From: Paracoccaceae bacterium
Lineage (GTDB): Bacteria > Pseudomonadota > Alphaproteobacteria > Rhodobacterales > Rhodobacteraceae
Assembly: GCA_027484915.1 (NCBI GenBank)
Contig: JAIXSA010000164.1
Coordinates: 1 to 40,244 of the forward strand
Direction of reading: 5' to 3'
DNA length: 40,244 nucleotides
Part shown: in pieces, positions 1-8,180 of the stretch
How the letters are laid out: each line of letters opens with the position of its first letter
Numbering within the stretch: position 1 is the stretch's first letter
Position numbers and translations under genes: made by a program
Notes under the pieces: model-generated
What the model saw: only the letters and a program-made list of their open reading frames with translations
Databases searched by the model: none
What the model was told of the DNA's origin: nothing

Positions 1-695
1 AGTCCGACAACCCTTCGATCACCCGCGACGTCAGCGGGGAAGGCGTGCAGCAGGCGCTTCTGAAGATCATGGAAGGCACCGTCGCCAGCGTCCCTCCGCA
101 GGGTGGCCGCAAGCATCCGCAGCAGGAATTCCTGCAGGTGGACACGACGAACATCCTCTTCATCTGCGGCGGCGCTTTCGCGGGCCTGGAAAAGATCATC
201 GCGCAGCGCAACAAGGGTTCGGGCATCGGCTTCGGGGCCGAGGTGAAAGGCCCGGAAGAACGCGGTGTGGGTGAGCTCTTCAAGGAGTTGGAACCTGAGG
301 ATCTGCTCAAGTTCGGCCTGATCCCGGAATTTGTCGGCCGCTTGCCGGTGATTGCCACCCTGACCGATCTGGACGAGGGCGCGCTGGTCACGATCCTGAC
401 CGAACCGAAGAACGCGCTCGTCAAGCAGTACCAGCGCCTGTTCGAGATCGAGGGTGTGAAGCTCACCTTCACCTCCGACGCCCTGACCGCCATCGCCAAG
501 CGCGCGATCAAGCGCAAGACCGGCGCGCGCGGCTTGCGGTCGATCATGGAGGATATCCTCCTCGACACGATGTTCGAACTGCCGGGCATGGACGGTGTGG
601 AAGAGGTCGTGGTCAAGGACGAGGCCGTCAACAACGGCGCGGCACCGATGCTGGTCTACACCGAGGCCAAGAAGAAAGAGCCGGTCAAGGCCTGA
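1..695 (+). CDS. clpX: ATP-dependent Clp protease ATP-binding subunit ClpX (3' part)
   Basis: C-terminal ~230 residues of ClpX, the AAA+ unfoldase that recognises tagged proteins and feeds them to ClpP in the cytoplasm. The frame is open from base 3 ([20 protein letters not shown]), so the gene begins outside the window. Visible ClpX hallmarks are the [13 protein letters not shown] helix, the RKH pore loop ([10 protein letters not shown]), the IGF loop that docks on ClpP ([11 protein letters not shown]), and the sensor-2 region ([17 protein letters not shown]). The Zn-binding domain, Walker A and Walker B are upstream and not seen. The tail KKKEPVKA is ordinary. A terminator follows directly, so clpX ends its transcription unit. 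Confidence 0.97.
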   Translation, partial: SDNPSITRDVSGEGVQQALLKIMEGTVASVPPQGGRKHPQQEFLQVDTTNILFICGGAFAGLEKIIAQRNKGSGIGFGAEVKGPEERGVGELFKELEPEDLLKFGLIPEFVGRLPVIATLTDLDEGALVTILTEPKNALVKQYQRLFEIEGVKLTFTSDALTAIAKRAIKRKTGARGLRSIMEDILLDTMFELPGMDGVEEVVVKDEAVNNGAAPMLVYTEAKKKEPVKA

Positions 696-719
696 TCGTT
701 CGCCCGTCCCAAACAACCG

Positions 720-745
720 AAGGCGGGCCACGAGCCCGCCTTTTT
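720..745 (+). terminator. Rho-independent terminator of clpX
   Basis: A perfect 9-bp stem, AAGGCGGGC (720-728) with GCCCGCCTT (734-742), a CACGA loop, and a T run through 745. It lies 25 bases after the clpX stop and points with clpX. Confidence 0.9.
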
Positions 746-854
746 CATGCCGCAACCGGCATCGAAGCGCCGCCGTTGCATGACCTGCCGCTTGACCCTA
801 GACCTCGCCCCGGCTTTCCGCCATATGGGGGGAAACGACGACCGGAGGCCGCAC

Positions 855-1229
855 ATGTACTTCCTCAAGCGCCTGCTGACCTGGTGGAACAGCCAGACCA
901 TCGGCACCCAGCTCTTCACCGCCCGCAAGGGCGTGCGCGTGGGCGAGGATGACGCGGGCAACATCTTCTACCAGACCGCCGACGGCAAGCGCCGCTGGGT
1001 CATCTTCAACGGCGACATGGAAGCCTCGCGCGTGTCGCCCGACTGGCACGGCTGGCTGCATCACACCTGGGACGAGCCGCCGACGAAGCAGCCCCTCAAG
1101 CACAAGCCTTGGGAAAAGCCGCACCAGGAAAACCTGACCGGCACCGAGGCCGCCTATGCACCCCCGGGCTCGATCCGCCGCATGGAACCCGTCGCACGCC
1201 GCGACTATGAGGCTTGGCAGCCCGAGTGA
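855..1229 (+). CDS. NADH:ubiquinone oxidoreductase NDUFA12-like accessory subunit
   Basis: A 124-residue protein of the NDUFA12/B17.2 family, a supernumerary subunit of complex I found in mitochondria and alphaproteobacteria, acting at the inner membrane. It begins [18 protein letters not shown] and has the family features [30 protein letters not shown] and [16 protein letters not shown]. The ATG at 855 is chosen because GGAGG lies 5 to 9 bases upstream and the family starts with this hydrophobic/aromatic segment; the open frame extends further upstream but without similarity. The stop overlaps the start of mlaD by one base (TGATG), so the two are probably co-translated. Complex I genes proper are not in the window. 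Confidence 0.93.
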   Translation: MYFLKRLLTWWNSQTIGTQLFTARKGVRVGEDDAGNIFYQTADGKRRWVIFNGDMEASRVSPDWHGWLHHTWDEPPTKQPLKHKPWEKPHQENLTGTEAAYAPPGSIRRMEPVARRDYEAWQPE

Positions 1230-1708
1230 TGGCGTACGAGCGTGCAGAAATCCTGGCCGGGGCAGCGGTCCTGGCAGTGGCTGCCGGTTTCGCACTCTAT
1301 GCCGTGCGGGGATCCGGCGTGGTCAGCGCCCCGGACTCCTATCCGCTCACCGCCAGCTTCCGCTCGGTCGAAGGGGTCAGCGTCGGCACCGATGTCCGGC
1401 TGGCCGGGGTCAAGGTCGGCACAGTCACCGCCCTGTCGCTGAACCCGGAAACCTTCTTCGCCGACGCCACCATCTCGATGCGCAACGACGTCGCGGTCCC
1501 GGTCGATTCCACCGTCATGATCTCGTCCGAAGGCCTGCTTGGCGGCACCTTCGTCGAGGTGCAACCCGGCGGGGCGCTGGAAAGCTTGGCGCCGGGTGGC
1601 GAGATCGAGGACACCCAAGGCGCGGTCAGCCTGATCACCCTCCTGATGAAGTTCGCCGGCGGCGGTGCCGAGGGCGAGGCCGCCCCGGACACGACGGCCA
1701 CCCCATGA
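1229..1708 (+). CDS. mlaD: MlaD-type lipid transport protein (MCE domain)
   Basis: A 159-residue periplasmic-facing component of the Mla phospholipid transport system that keeps outer membrane lipid asymmetry; MlaD forms a hexameric MCE ring attached to the MlaFEB ABC complex. One N-terminal membrane anchor (about residues 5-25, AEILAGAAVLAVAAGFALYA) is followed by the MCE domain (about 36-118) with FRSVEGVSVGTDVRLAGVKV and the conserved DSTVMISSEGLLGGTFVEV segment. The ATG at 1229 overlaps the previous stop (TGATG); a TTG five codons earlier is less likely. The gene is coupled downstream to the DUF2155 gene by ATGA. mlaE and mlaF are not adjacent. Confidence 0.9.
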   Translation: MAYERAEILAGAAVLAVAAGFALYAVRGSGVVSAPDSYPLTASFRSVEGVSVGTDVRLAGVKVGTVTALSLNPETFFADATISMRNDVAVPVDSTVMISSEGLLGGTFVEVQPGGALESLAPGGEIEDTQGAVSLITLLMKFAGGGAEGEAAPDTTATP

Positions 1709-2124
1709 GGGCCCTCCTCATGATACTGGCGTTGGCCCTTCCGGCCGCCGCGCAAGAGGACCCACCCCAGGACGCCCGCCCCGAATTCACCGACTCGCAA
1801 GGCGCGAACCTGCGCTTCCTCGACAAGCTGACCAGCGAGACGGGGGATGTCGAACTTGGGGTCGGTCAGGCCGCAAAGTTCGGACGGCTTATCGTTCAAC
1901 TCGACAGTTGCCGCTATCCCACCGTCAACCCGGCCTCGGATGCCGAGGCACATCTGACGATCCTGGAAGAGACGACGAACTCCCAGCTCTTCGCCGGCTG
2001 GATGCTGGCGTCATCCCCTGCGCTGTACGCGCTGGACCACCCGCGCTATGACGTCTGGGTGCTTGGCTGCGTGCTGCCCGAACCCCCGGGCGAGGACGCG
2101 ACAGCCCCCGCCGAAGGCGAATAG
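1705..2124 (+). CDS. DUF2155 domain exported protein
   Basis: A 139-residue protein with a cleavable-looking signal peptide (MRALLMILALALPAAAQ) and the DUF2155 core: NLRFLDKLTSETGDVEL, KFGRLIVQLDSCRYPT, LFAGWMLASSPALYALDHPRYDVWVLGC. The family is common in alphaproteobacteria and of unknown function, probably periplasmic. Two cysteines (LDSCRYP and VLGC) could form a disulfide. The ATG overlaps the mlaD stop by four bases (ATGA), so translation is coupled. Its last 79 bases, which encode the conserved YDVWVLGC end, overlap the 3' end of aat on the opposite strand; no terminator separates the converging units. Confidence 0.88.
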   Translation: MRALLMILALALPAAAQEDPPQDARPEFTDSQGANLRFLDKLTSETGDVELGVGQAAKFGRLIVQLDSCRYPTVNPASDAEAHLTILEETTNSQLFAGWMLASSPALYALDHPRYDVWVLGCVLPEPPGEDATAPAEGE

Positions 2125-2714
2125 CCGACCGGGTCGAACTCGCCCCTGCGGCCCAGCGCCTCGGCCAGCCGACGATGGTACTCGGTCCGCGCTATCTCCA
2201 CCCCGCCCAGACTTGCCAGATGCGGCGTCAGGAACTGCGTGTCGAAAAGCTGGAACTCCCCGGCGCGCAGGCGGTGGACAGCATGGGCCAGCGCCAGTTT
2301 CGAGCCATCCGTCACGCGTGAGAACATGCTTTCCCCGAAGAAGGCCGCGCCCAGGGTTACCCCGTAGACACCACCGACCAGCGTGTCGCCGTCCCAGACT
2401 TCGATGCTGTGCGCATGCCCAAGCTGGTGCAGCTGCACGTAGAGCCGCTGGATGCGGTGGCTGATCCAGGTCTCGCCCCGCGCAGCACAGGCCTCGACCA
2501 CAGCCTCGAAGGCCGTGTCGGTGGTGACGCGAAAGCGGCCCGACCGGATGCGCTTTGCCAATGATCGCGAGATATGGAAACCGTCCAGCGGCATGACACC
2601 CCGACGGCGCGGGTCAATCCAGTGGATCTCCGCGTCATCGCGGCCGTCGGACATCGGGAAGATGCCCATCGCATAGGCGCGTAGCAGGATGTCTGGCGTA
2701 AGCTCTTCGTCCAC
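2046..2714 (-). CDS. aat: Leucyl/phenylalanyl-tRNA--protein transferase
   Basis: Transfers Leu or Phe from aminoacyl-tRNA to N-terminal Arg/Lys of proteins, creating N-degrons read by ClpS/ClpAP in the cytoplasm. The 222-residue protein carries the family blocks LLRAYAMGIFPM, IHWIDPRRRGVMPLDGFHIS, ETWISHRIQRLYVQLHQLGHAHSIEVW, GGVYGVTLGAAFFGESMFSR and FQLFDTQFLTPHLASLGG. The start is a GTG at 2714 (VDEELTPD...), matching the usual N-terminus. The only Shine-Dalgarno-like bases (GAAGG, 9 bases away) lie inside the 22-bp palindrome next to the start, so a hairpin could mask initiation (inference). The Ser/Gly/Thr-rich last ~26 residues are read through the overlap with DUF2155 and are not conserved. 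Confidence 0.93.
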   Translation of the reverse strand: MDEELTPDILLRAYAMGIFPMSDGRDDAEIHWIDPRRRGVMPLDGFHISRSLAKRIRSGRFRVTTDTAFEAVVEACAARGETWISHRIQRLYVQLHQLGHAHSIEVWDGDTLVGGVYGVTLGAAFFGESMFSRVTDGSKLALAHAVHRLRAGEFQLFDTQFLTPHLASLGGVEIARTEYHRRLAEALGRRGEFDPVGYSPSAGAVASSPGGSGSTQPSTQTS

Positions 2715-2717
2715 TTA

Positions 2718-2786
2718 CAAATTCCTTCGAAGGAATTTGCAAAAGTCTTCGAAGACTTTTGCGGCAGGGCGCCCCGGCGGGCGCCC
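2718..2786. repeat. Three abutting palindromes at the aat/accC junction
   Basis: Two perfect 22-bp palindromes lie end to end: 2718-2739 (arm CAAATTCCTTC and its complement) and 2740-2761 (arm CAAAAGTCTTC and its complement), both centred on TTCGAA. A third inverted repeat follows at 2767-2786 (GGGCGCCC, loop CGGC, GGGCGCCC). They sit between the accC stop (2794) and the aat start (2714). From memory, TTCGAA-centred intergenic palindromes of this kind are frequent in Rhodobacterales genomes; no second copy was noticed here. They could act as a weak processing or termination site between accC and aat. Confidence 0.85.
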
Positions 2787-2793
2787 ACTCAGG

Positions 2794-4140
2794 TCAGGCG
2801 AACTTCTCGGCCAGCCATTTTTCCAGCCAGTGGATGTTATAGTCGCCGTTCTGGATATCCGGCTCGGCCAAGAGCATGTGAAACAGCGGGATCGAGGTGT
2901 CGATACCGTCGATGATCAGCTCGGACAACGCCCGCTTCAGCCGCGCCAAAGCCTCGGGCCGGTCGCGGCCGTGGACGATCAGCTTGCCGATCAGGCTGTC
3001 GTAATAGGGCGGGATCCGGTAGCCGTCGTAGATCGCGCTGTCCATCCGCACGCCAAGGCCGCCCGGCGCGTGGAACTGGGTGATCCGGCCGGGGCAGGGC
3101 GAGAAGTTCGGGATCTTCTCGGCGTTGATCCGGACCTCGATGCAGTGACCGTTGATCTCAAGCTCGTCCTGGGAAAACGACAGGCCCATGCCGCTTGCCA
3201 CGCGGATCTGTTCGCGCACGAGGTCCACGCCGAAGATGCCCTCGGTGACGGGATGTTCCACCTGCAGGCGGGTGTTCATCTCGCTGAAGTAGAAATTGCC
3301 GTCTTCGTACAGGAATTCGATCGTGCCCGCGCCGATGTACTTCAGCTTCTTCATCGCGTTGGCGCAGATCATGCCGATTTCCGACCGCAGCTTCGGCGTG
3401 ATCGCCGGGCCGGGGGCTTCCTCGAAGACCTTCTGGTGCCGCCGCTGCAGGGAACAGTCACGCTCGCCCAGATGCACCGCGTCGCCCTTGCCGTCACCGA
3501 AGACCTGAATCTCGATGTGGCGCGGACGCTGGAGGTACTTCTCCATGTAGACTTCGTCGTTGCCGAAGGCGTTCTTCGCCTCGGACCGCGCGGTGCGGAA
3601 GGCGATCTCCAGCTCTTCGGCGTTCTTTGCAACCTTCATCCCGCGCCCGCCGCCGCCGGCAGTGGCTTTGATGATCACCGGATAGCCGATCTGTTCGGCC
3701 ACGGTCTTTGCGGTTTCGAAATCTGGCACACCGCCATCCGAACCGGGGACGACGGGGATGCCAAGATCCTTGGCTGTGACCTTCGCGGTGATCTTGTCGC
3801 CCATGATACGGATGTGTTCCGCATTCGGACCGATGAAGGTGATGCCGTGGTCTTCCAAGGCCTGCGCAAAGGCGGCGTTTTCGGACAAGAAGCCGTAGCC
3901 CGGATGCACGGCCTGCGCCCCGGTGATCTCGCAGGCCGAGATGATGGCGGCCTTGGACAGATAGCTTTCCGAGGACGGTGCGGGGCCGATGCAGACGGAT
4001 TCGTCGGCCATCCGGACGTGCATCGCGTCGGCGTCGGCCGTGGAATGCACGGCGACCGACTTGATCCCCATTTCCTGGCAGGCCCGGATCACGCGCAGCG
4101 CGATCTCACCCCGGTTGGCGATCAGGATCTTATCGAACAT
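2794..4140 (-). CDS. accC: Acetyl-CoA carboxylase, biotin carboxylase subunit
   Basis: ATP-dependent carboxylation of the biotin on AccB, first half-reaction of malonyl-CoA synthesis, in the cytoplasm. At 448 residues it has the normal length. Domains in order are the N-terminal PreATP-grasp ([35 protein letters not shown]), the ATP-grasp with glycine-rich loop ([15 protein letters not shown]), the [14 protein letters not shown] metal/catalytic block, and the C-terminal biotin carboxylase domain ([15 protein letters not shown]). The ATG at 4140 is standard. The gene lies 12 bases after accB in one operon. Confidence 0.97.
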   Translation of the reverse strand: MFDKILIANRGEIALRVIRACQEMGIKSVAVHSTADADAMHVRMADESVCIGPAPSSESYLSKAAIISACEITGAQAVHPGYGFLSENAAFAQALEDHGITFIGPNAEHIRIMGDKITAKVTAKDLGIPVVPGSDGGVPDFETAKTVAEQIGYPVIIKATAGGGGRGMKVAKNAEELEIAFRTARSEAKNAFGNDEVYMEKYLQRPRHIEIQVFGDGKGDAVHLGERDCSLQRRHQKVFEEAPGPAITPKLRSEIGMICANAMKKLKYIGAGTIEFLYEDGNFYFSEMNTRLQVEHPVTEGIFGVDLVREQIRVASGMGLSFSQDELEINGHCIEVRINAEKIPNFSPCPGRITQFHAPGGLGVRMDSAIYDGYRIPPYYDSLIGKLIVHGRDRPEALARLKRALSELIIDGIDTSIPLFHMLLAEPDIQNGDYNIHWLEKWLAEKFA

Positions 4141-4152
4141 GGGTGTATTGCC

Positions 4153-4647
4153 TTATTCGATGATCATCAGGGGGGCGCCGTATTCGACGGGGTGGCCATC
4201 CTCGACCAGGATGCGCTTCACCGTGCCCGCCCGCGGGGCGGGGATGTGGTTCATCGTCTTCATCGCCTCGATGATCAGGACGGTCTGGCCCTCCGTCACC
4301 TGGGCGCCGATGGTGGCGAAGGGTGCGGCACCGGGTTCGGCTGCAAGATAGACCGTGCCGACCATGGGCGAGGTCACCGCCCCGGGGTGTTGGGCAGGGT
4401 CTTCGCTCAGGGGCGCGGCAGCCGGGGCCGGCGAAGCCGCAGCCGGGGCGTGATGAACCACAGGCGCGGGGGCAGGGGCAGCAGCGGCGACCGTCACCAC
4501 GTTCGACTGTTTGACGACCCGGACCTCAAGGCTGTCATCTTCGCCATATTCACGCTTCACCGACAGTTCGGTCAGATCATTCTTGTTCAGAAGCTCGGCA
4601 AGCGCCGAAATGAAGGCGACGTCGGTGTCGGTGTTCTGCTTGCTCAT
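4153..4647 (-). CDS. accB: Acetyl-CoA carboxylase biotin carboxyl carrier protein
   Basis: A 164-residue BCCP that carries the biotin between AccC and the AccAD carboxyltransferase. The N-terminal helical part (VAFISALAELLNKNDLTELSV) is followed by an Ala/Pro linker (about residues 54-85) and the C-terminal biotinyl domain with the biotinylation motif EAMKTMNHI, in which the Lys is the attachment site. It is the first gene of accBC. The 248-base divergent region to preT probably holds both promoters, but no convincing -35/-10 pair was found for accB. Confidence 0.96.
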   Translation of the reverse strand: MSKQNTDTDVAFISALAELLNKNDLTELSVKREYGEDDSLEVRVVKQSNVVTVAAAAPAPAPVVHHAPAAASPAPAAAPLSEDPAQHPGAVTSPMVGTVYLAAEPGAAPFATIGAQVTEGQTVLIIEAMKTMNHIPAPRAGTVKRILVEDGHPVEYGAPLMIIE

Positions 4648-4895
4648 CGGATCCTCTGTTCTTCTCTGCCCTGTGCGCGCGGGTTGGCCACAGGCCCCCC
4701 GCAGTCTGGTATTGGGCGCTTATACGCGACCCTGCCGGGGCTGAAAAGCCGCGAAAGCGTTGGCGCTACCAGACCCGCTGCCTGCTTTTTGACCAATCCA
4801 TCGGAAAACAGCGGTCGCGGAAAATTTACCGTTTGATAAAAAAATAAACCTGTGCCAGCCTTCCTAAAACAAGCAAGGGGAGGACGAGACGTCCC

Positions 4896-6215
4896 ATGAC
4901 GAACAGCCCGCTGACGCCCGGCATCGTTCCGGGTCGCCTGCCAGCCGAAGCCTATCGCCAGAACTTCGCCGACCACGAGCCCGCGCTCGACCGGCATGAG
5001 GCGCGGGTGGCGGCAGACCGCTGCTACTTCTGCCACGATGCACCCTGCATCACGGCCTGCCCGACCTCGATCGACATTCCGCTTTTCATCCGGCAGATCG
5101 CGACGGGCACGCCGGAGGCGGCAGCCACGACGATCTGGAGCCAGAACATCCTGGGCGGCATCTGCGCCCGCGTCTGCCCCACGGAAACCCTGTGCGAGGA
5201 AGCCTGCGTCCGCGAGGCCGCCGAGGGCAAGCCGGTCGAGATCGGCCGCCTGCAGCGCTATGCCACCGACGTCGCAATGGCCAAGGGCCTGCACCCCTTT
5301 ACCCGCGCCCCCGCCACCGGCAAGCGCATCGCCGTCGTCGGCGCGGGGCCAGCGGGCCTCGCCTGCGCCCACCGACTTGCAATGCACGGGCATGACGTCG
5401 TCGTGCTGGAGCGCCGCCCGAAAGCCGGGGGCCTGAACGAATACGGCATCGCCAGCTACAAGGCGACCGGCGGCTTTGCGCAGAAAGAGGTCGACTGGCT
5501 GCTCCAGATCGGTGGGATCGAAATCCGCACCGGGGTGGAGCTTGGCCGCGACGTCACCCTTCCCCAACTGGAAGCCGAGTATGACGCGGTGTTCCTTGGC
5601 ATCGGCCTTGCGGGCGTCAACGCGCTGCGGGCGGCAGGAGAGGACCTTGCAGGCGTCCGCAACGCTGTCGACTTCATCGCCGAACTGCGCCAGGCCGCCG
5701 ACGTGTCGACGCTTCCCGTCGGCCGCGATGTCGTCGTCATCGGCGGGGGCATGACCGCCGTAGACGCCGCCGTCCAGTCCAAGCTTCTGGGCGCCGAGAA
5801 CGTCTCCATCGTCTACCGGCGCGGGCAGGAAAAGATGTCCGCCTCGGGCTACGAACAGGAACATGCCGCCCAGGCCGGGGTCCGCATCATCCACAACGCA
5901 GCCCCCGTCCGGGTGCTTGGCAACGGCAAGGCGGAAGCGGTCGAGTTCGCCTACACCCAGGAAGGTCCGTCCGGCCTGACCCTCAGCGCCGAGACCTTCA
6001 CGCTCAAGGCCGACCAGGTGTTCAAGGCCATCGGCCAGACCCTGACCGGAGCGCCCGGCACCCTGCCCGTCGCAGGCGGCAAGATCGCCGGCGGCTCTGG
6101 CAAGGTCTGGGTCGGTGGCGACTGCGCGGCGGGGGGCGAGGACCTGACGGTCACCGCCGTCGCCGAAGGCCGAGATGCAGCCGAAGCGATCCACATCCAG
6201 CTCATGGCGCTGTGA
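4896..6215 (+). CDS. preT: NAD-dependent dihydropyrimidine dehydrogenase, subunit PreT
   Basis: A 439-residue flavin/Fe-S subunit that passes electrons from NAD(P)H to PreA for reduction of uracil or thymine. The N-terminal Fe-S domain shows CYFCHDAPCITACPTSIDI (about residues 44-62) and GGICARVCPTETLCEEACV. Next come an FAD-binding Rossmann motif VVGAGPAGLACAHRLA (about 148-163) and a second nucleotide motif VIGGGMTAVDAA (about 282-293), as in glutamate synthase small subunits. The start ATG at 4896 has AGGGGAGG upstream. Family neighbours are glutamate synthase beta-like proteins, but the adjacent preA and hydA settle the role. preA follows after a DedA gene. Confidence 0.94.
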   Translation: MTNSPLTPGIVPGRLPAEAYRQNFADHEPALDRHEARVAADRCYFCHDAPCITACPTSIDIPLFIRQIATGTPEAAATTIWSQNILGGICARVCPTETLCEEACVREAAEGKPVEIGRLQRYATDVAMAKGLHPFTRAPATGKRIAVVGAGPAGLACAHRLAMHGHDVVVLERRPKAGGLNEYGIASYKATGGFAQKEVDWLLQIGGIEIRTGVELGRDVTLPQLEAEYDAVFLGIGLAGVNALRAAGEDLAGVRNAVDFIAELRQAADVSTLPVGRDVVVIGGGMTAVDAAVQSKLLGAENVSIVYRRGQEKMSASGYEQEHAAQAGVRIIHNAAPVRVLGNGKAEAVEFAYTQEGPSGLTLSAETFTLKADQVFKAIGQTLTGAPGTLPVAGGKIAGGSGKVWVGGDCAAGGEDLTVTAVAEGRDAAEAIHIQLMAL

Positions 6216-6281
6216 TGGCACCGCTCGCCGCTTGCGTTCGTCTGGAAGCCGCGCCAGAACGGGCACTGGAAGTGAGGTTCC

Positions 6282-6812
6282 GTGGAAGCATTCGCGCAAA
6301 GCATCATCACCTTCATCGAACAGAACCAGACTTGGTTTCCGTTCATCATGGTGCTGTTCGCGGCTGCCGAGACAACGGCCTTTCTGTCGCTGCTGATCCC
6401 GTCGACACCCGTGCTGGCCGGCGTCGGTGCGCTGGCCGCGACCGGGGCGCTGTCCTTCACCACGCTCTGGATCGGGGCCTCGATTGGCGCGCTGATCGGA
6501 TCGACCTTCAGCTACTGGCTCGGCCGCCGCTACGGCAACCATATCCTGACGATGCGACCGCTGCGCGATCATCCGGACTGGGTGGCGAAAGCGCAGGCCG
6601 CCTTCGACAAGTACGGCCCGGTGACGATCTTCATCGGCCACTTTACCACGATCTTCCGACCCATCGTCTTCCTGATGGCCGGGATGAGCGGCATGACCCT
6701 GCCGCGCTTCCTGTTCTGGAACACGCTAGGCTGTGTCGCCTGGGCTTTCATCGTACCGAAGCTCGGCCAGGTCGGCGGCGATCTCATCGGCTGGATCTGG
6801 TCGCTTTTCTAA
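6282..6812 (+). CDS. DedA family membrane protein
   Basis: A 176-residue DedA/SNARE-associated family protein, polytopic in the inner membrane; characterised members affect membrane potential, envelope homeostasis and undecaprenyl-phosphate or lipid flipping. Visible family motifs are FAAAETTAFLSLLIPSTPVL, SYWLGRRYGNHI (the G-R-x-x-G turn) and HFTTIFRPIVFLMAGMSGM (the conserved F-x-R-P helix). It is slightly shorter than most DedA proteins. The start is GTG at 6282 with GAGG five bases upstream. It sits between preT and preA on the same strand; whether it has any part in pyrimidine use is unknown. Confidence 0.88.
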   Translation: MEAFAQSIITFIEQNQTWFPFIMVLFAAAETTAFLSLLIPSTPVLAGVGALAATGALSFTTLWIGASIGALIGSTFSYWLGRRYGNHILTMRPLRDHPDWVAKAQAAFDKYGPVTIFIGHFTTIFRPIVFLMAGMSGMTLPRFLFWNTLGCVAWAFIVPKLGQVGGDLIGWIWSLF

Positions 6813-6817
6813 GCCGT

Positions 6818-6836
6818 GGTGGGCGCAGCGCCCACC
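6818..6836. repeat. REP-like inverted repeat
   Basis: GGTGGGCGC (6818-6826), one A, then GCGCCCACC (6828-6836), followed by CTATG. A perfect 9-bp inverted repeat of the GGTGGGC...GCCCACCCTA type, which I recall as an abundant intergenic element in many proteobacteria. It lies directly after the dedA stop and before the preA ribosome binding site, so it may shape the transcript end or translation. Confidence 0.7.
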
Positions 6837-6881
6837 CTATGTCCCCCGCATCACTCCCCGCGCGCCGCAAGGAGGCTTCCC

Positions 6882-8180
6882 ATGGCTGACCTCAGCTCTA
6901 ACTTCATTGGCATCAAGTCCCCGAACCCGTTCTGGCTGGCCTCGGCCCCGCCGACGGACAAGAAATACAACGTCGAGCGCGCGTTTGAGGCGGGCTGGGG
7001 CGGCGTGGTCTGGAAGACGCTGGGAGCCGAAGGCCCACCCATCGTCAACGTGAACGGCCCGCGCTATGGCGCGATCTGGGGGGCCGACCGCCGGCTTTTG
7101 GGGCTGAACAACATCGAACTGATCACCGACCGCCCGCTCGAGGTGAACCTGCGCGAGATCAAGGAGGTCAAGCGCAAGTGGAAGGACCGGGCACTTGTTA
7201 TCTCGCTGATGGTGCCCTGCGAGGAGGACCACTGGAAGGCGATCCTCAAACAGATCGAGGATACCGAAGCCGACGGCGTGGAACTGAACTTCGGCTGCCC
7301 ACATGGCATGGCCGAACGCGGCATGGGCTCAGCCGTGGGCCAGGTGCCGGAATACATCGAGATGGTCACCCGCTGGGTCAAGCAGTACAGCCGGATGCCC
7401 TGCATCGTGAAGCTGACGCCCAACGTCACCTCGATCCTGCCGCCCGCGATGGCGGCGAACCGCGGTGGGGCGGATGCGGTCAGCCTCATCAACACGATCA
7501 AGTCGATCACCAATGTCGACCTCGACCACTTCTCGCCCTTCCCGATGATCGACGGGCAGGGGTCGCATGGCGGCTATTGCGGCCCAGCGGTCAAGCCGAT
7601 CGCTCTGAACATGGTGGGCGAGATCGCCCGCCATCCCGACACGCGGGGTCTGCCGATCTCGGGCATCGGGGGCGTCACCACCTGGCGCGACGCGGCAGAG
7701 TTCATGGCGATGGGGGCGGGCAACGTGCAGGTCTGCACCGCGGCGATGACCTATGGCTTCAAGATCGTGCAAGAGATGATCTCGGGCCTGTCGCAGTACC
7801 TCGATGAAAAGCAGATGTCGTTGAACGACCTGATCGGCCGGGCTGTGCCGAACTTTGTCGAATGGCAGCACCTGAACCTGAACTACGTCACCAAGGCGCA
7901 GATCGACCAGGACCTCTGCATCTCCTGCGGGCGCTGCTACGCGGCCTGCGAGGACACCAGCCACCAGGCCATCGCCATGTCGCCCGACCGGGTCTTCACG
8001 GTGAAGGATGACGAATGCGTCGCCTGTAACCTCTGTGTCGACGTCTGCCCGGTGGACAACTGCATCACCATGCGCGAACTGCCCAAGGGCGCCGTCGATC
8101 CGCGCACCGGCAAGGTGGTGGGCGACTTTGCCGACTGGACCACGCACCCGAACAATCCGATGGCCCAGGCGGCGGAATGA
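6882..8180 (+). CDS. preA: NAD-dependent dihydropyrimidine dehydrogenase, subunit PreA
   Basis: A 432-residue FMN and Fe-S subunit that reduces uracil/thymine to dihydrouracil/dihydrothymine, cytoplasmic. The N-terminal dihydroorotate-dehydrogenase-like barrel shows SPNPFWLASAPPT and the active-site loop ELNFGCPHGMAERGMGSA with the catalytic Cys. ISGIGGVTTWRDAAEFMAMG is the phosphate-binding part for FMN. The C-terminal ferredoxin domain has two 4Fe-4S motifs, CISCGRCYAAC and CVACNLCVDVCPVDNC. The ATG at 6882 follows AAGGAGG; an upstream in-frame extension is unlikely. The stop overlaps the next start by four bases (ATGA). Confidence 0.96.
   Translation: MADLSSNFIGIKSPNPFWLASAPPTDKKYNVERAFEAGWGGVVWKTLGAEGPPIVNVNGPRYGAIWGADRRLLGLNNIELITDRPLEVNLREIKEVKRKWKDRALVISLMVPCEEDHWKAILKQIEDTEADGVELNFGCPHGMAERGMGSAVGQVPEYIEMVTRWVKQYSRMPCIVKLTPNVTSILPPAMAANRGGADAVSLINTIKSITNVDLDHFSPFPMIDGQGSHGGYCGPAVKPIALNMVGEIARHPDTRGLPISGIGGVTTWRDAAEFMAMGAGNVQVCTAAMTYGFKIVQEMISGLSQYLDEKQMSLNDLIGRAVPNFVEWQHLNLNYVTKAQIDQDLCISCGRCYAACEDTSHQAIAMSPDRVFTVKDDECVACNLCVDVCPVDNCITMRELPKGAVDPRTGKVVGDFADWTTHPNNPMAQAAE

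Noticed and set aside
2718-2761. The twin palindromes as an ordinary terminator of accC
   Set aside because: No T run on either strand and perfect symmetry without a loop; listed as repeats instead.
4788-4803. TTGACCAATCCATCGG before preT as a RutR operator
   Set aside because: Only the left half matches; the right half (CATCGG) does not fit GGTCAA. It may be chance or a poor -35.
2689-4836. Long plus-strand open frame opposite accC/accB
   Set aside because: It is antisense to two certain genes, with His/Asp/Gly-rich shadow text and no family match; high GC makes such frames common.
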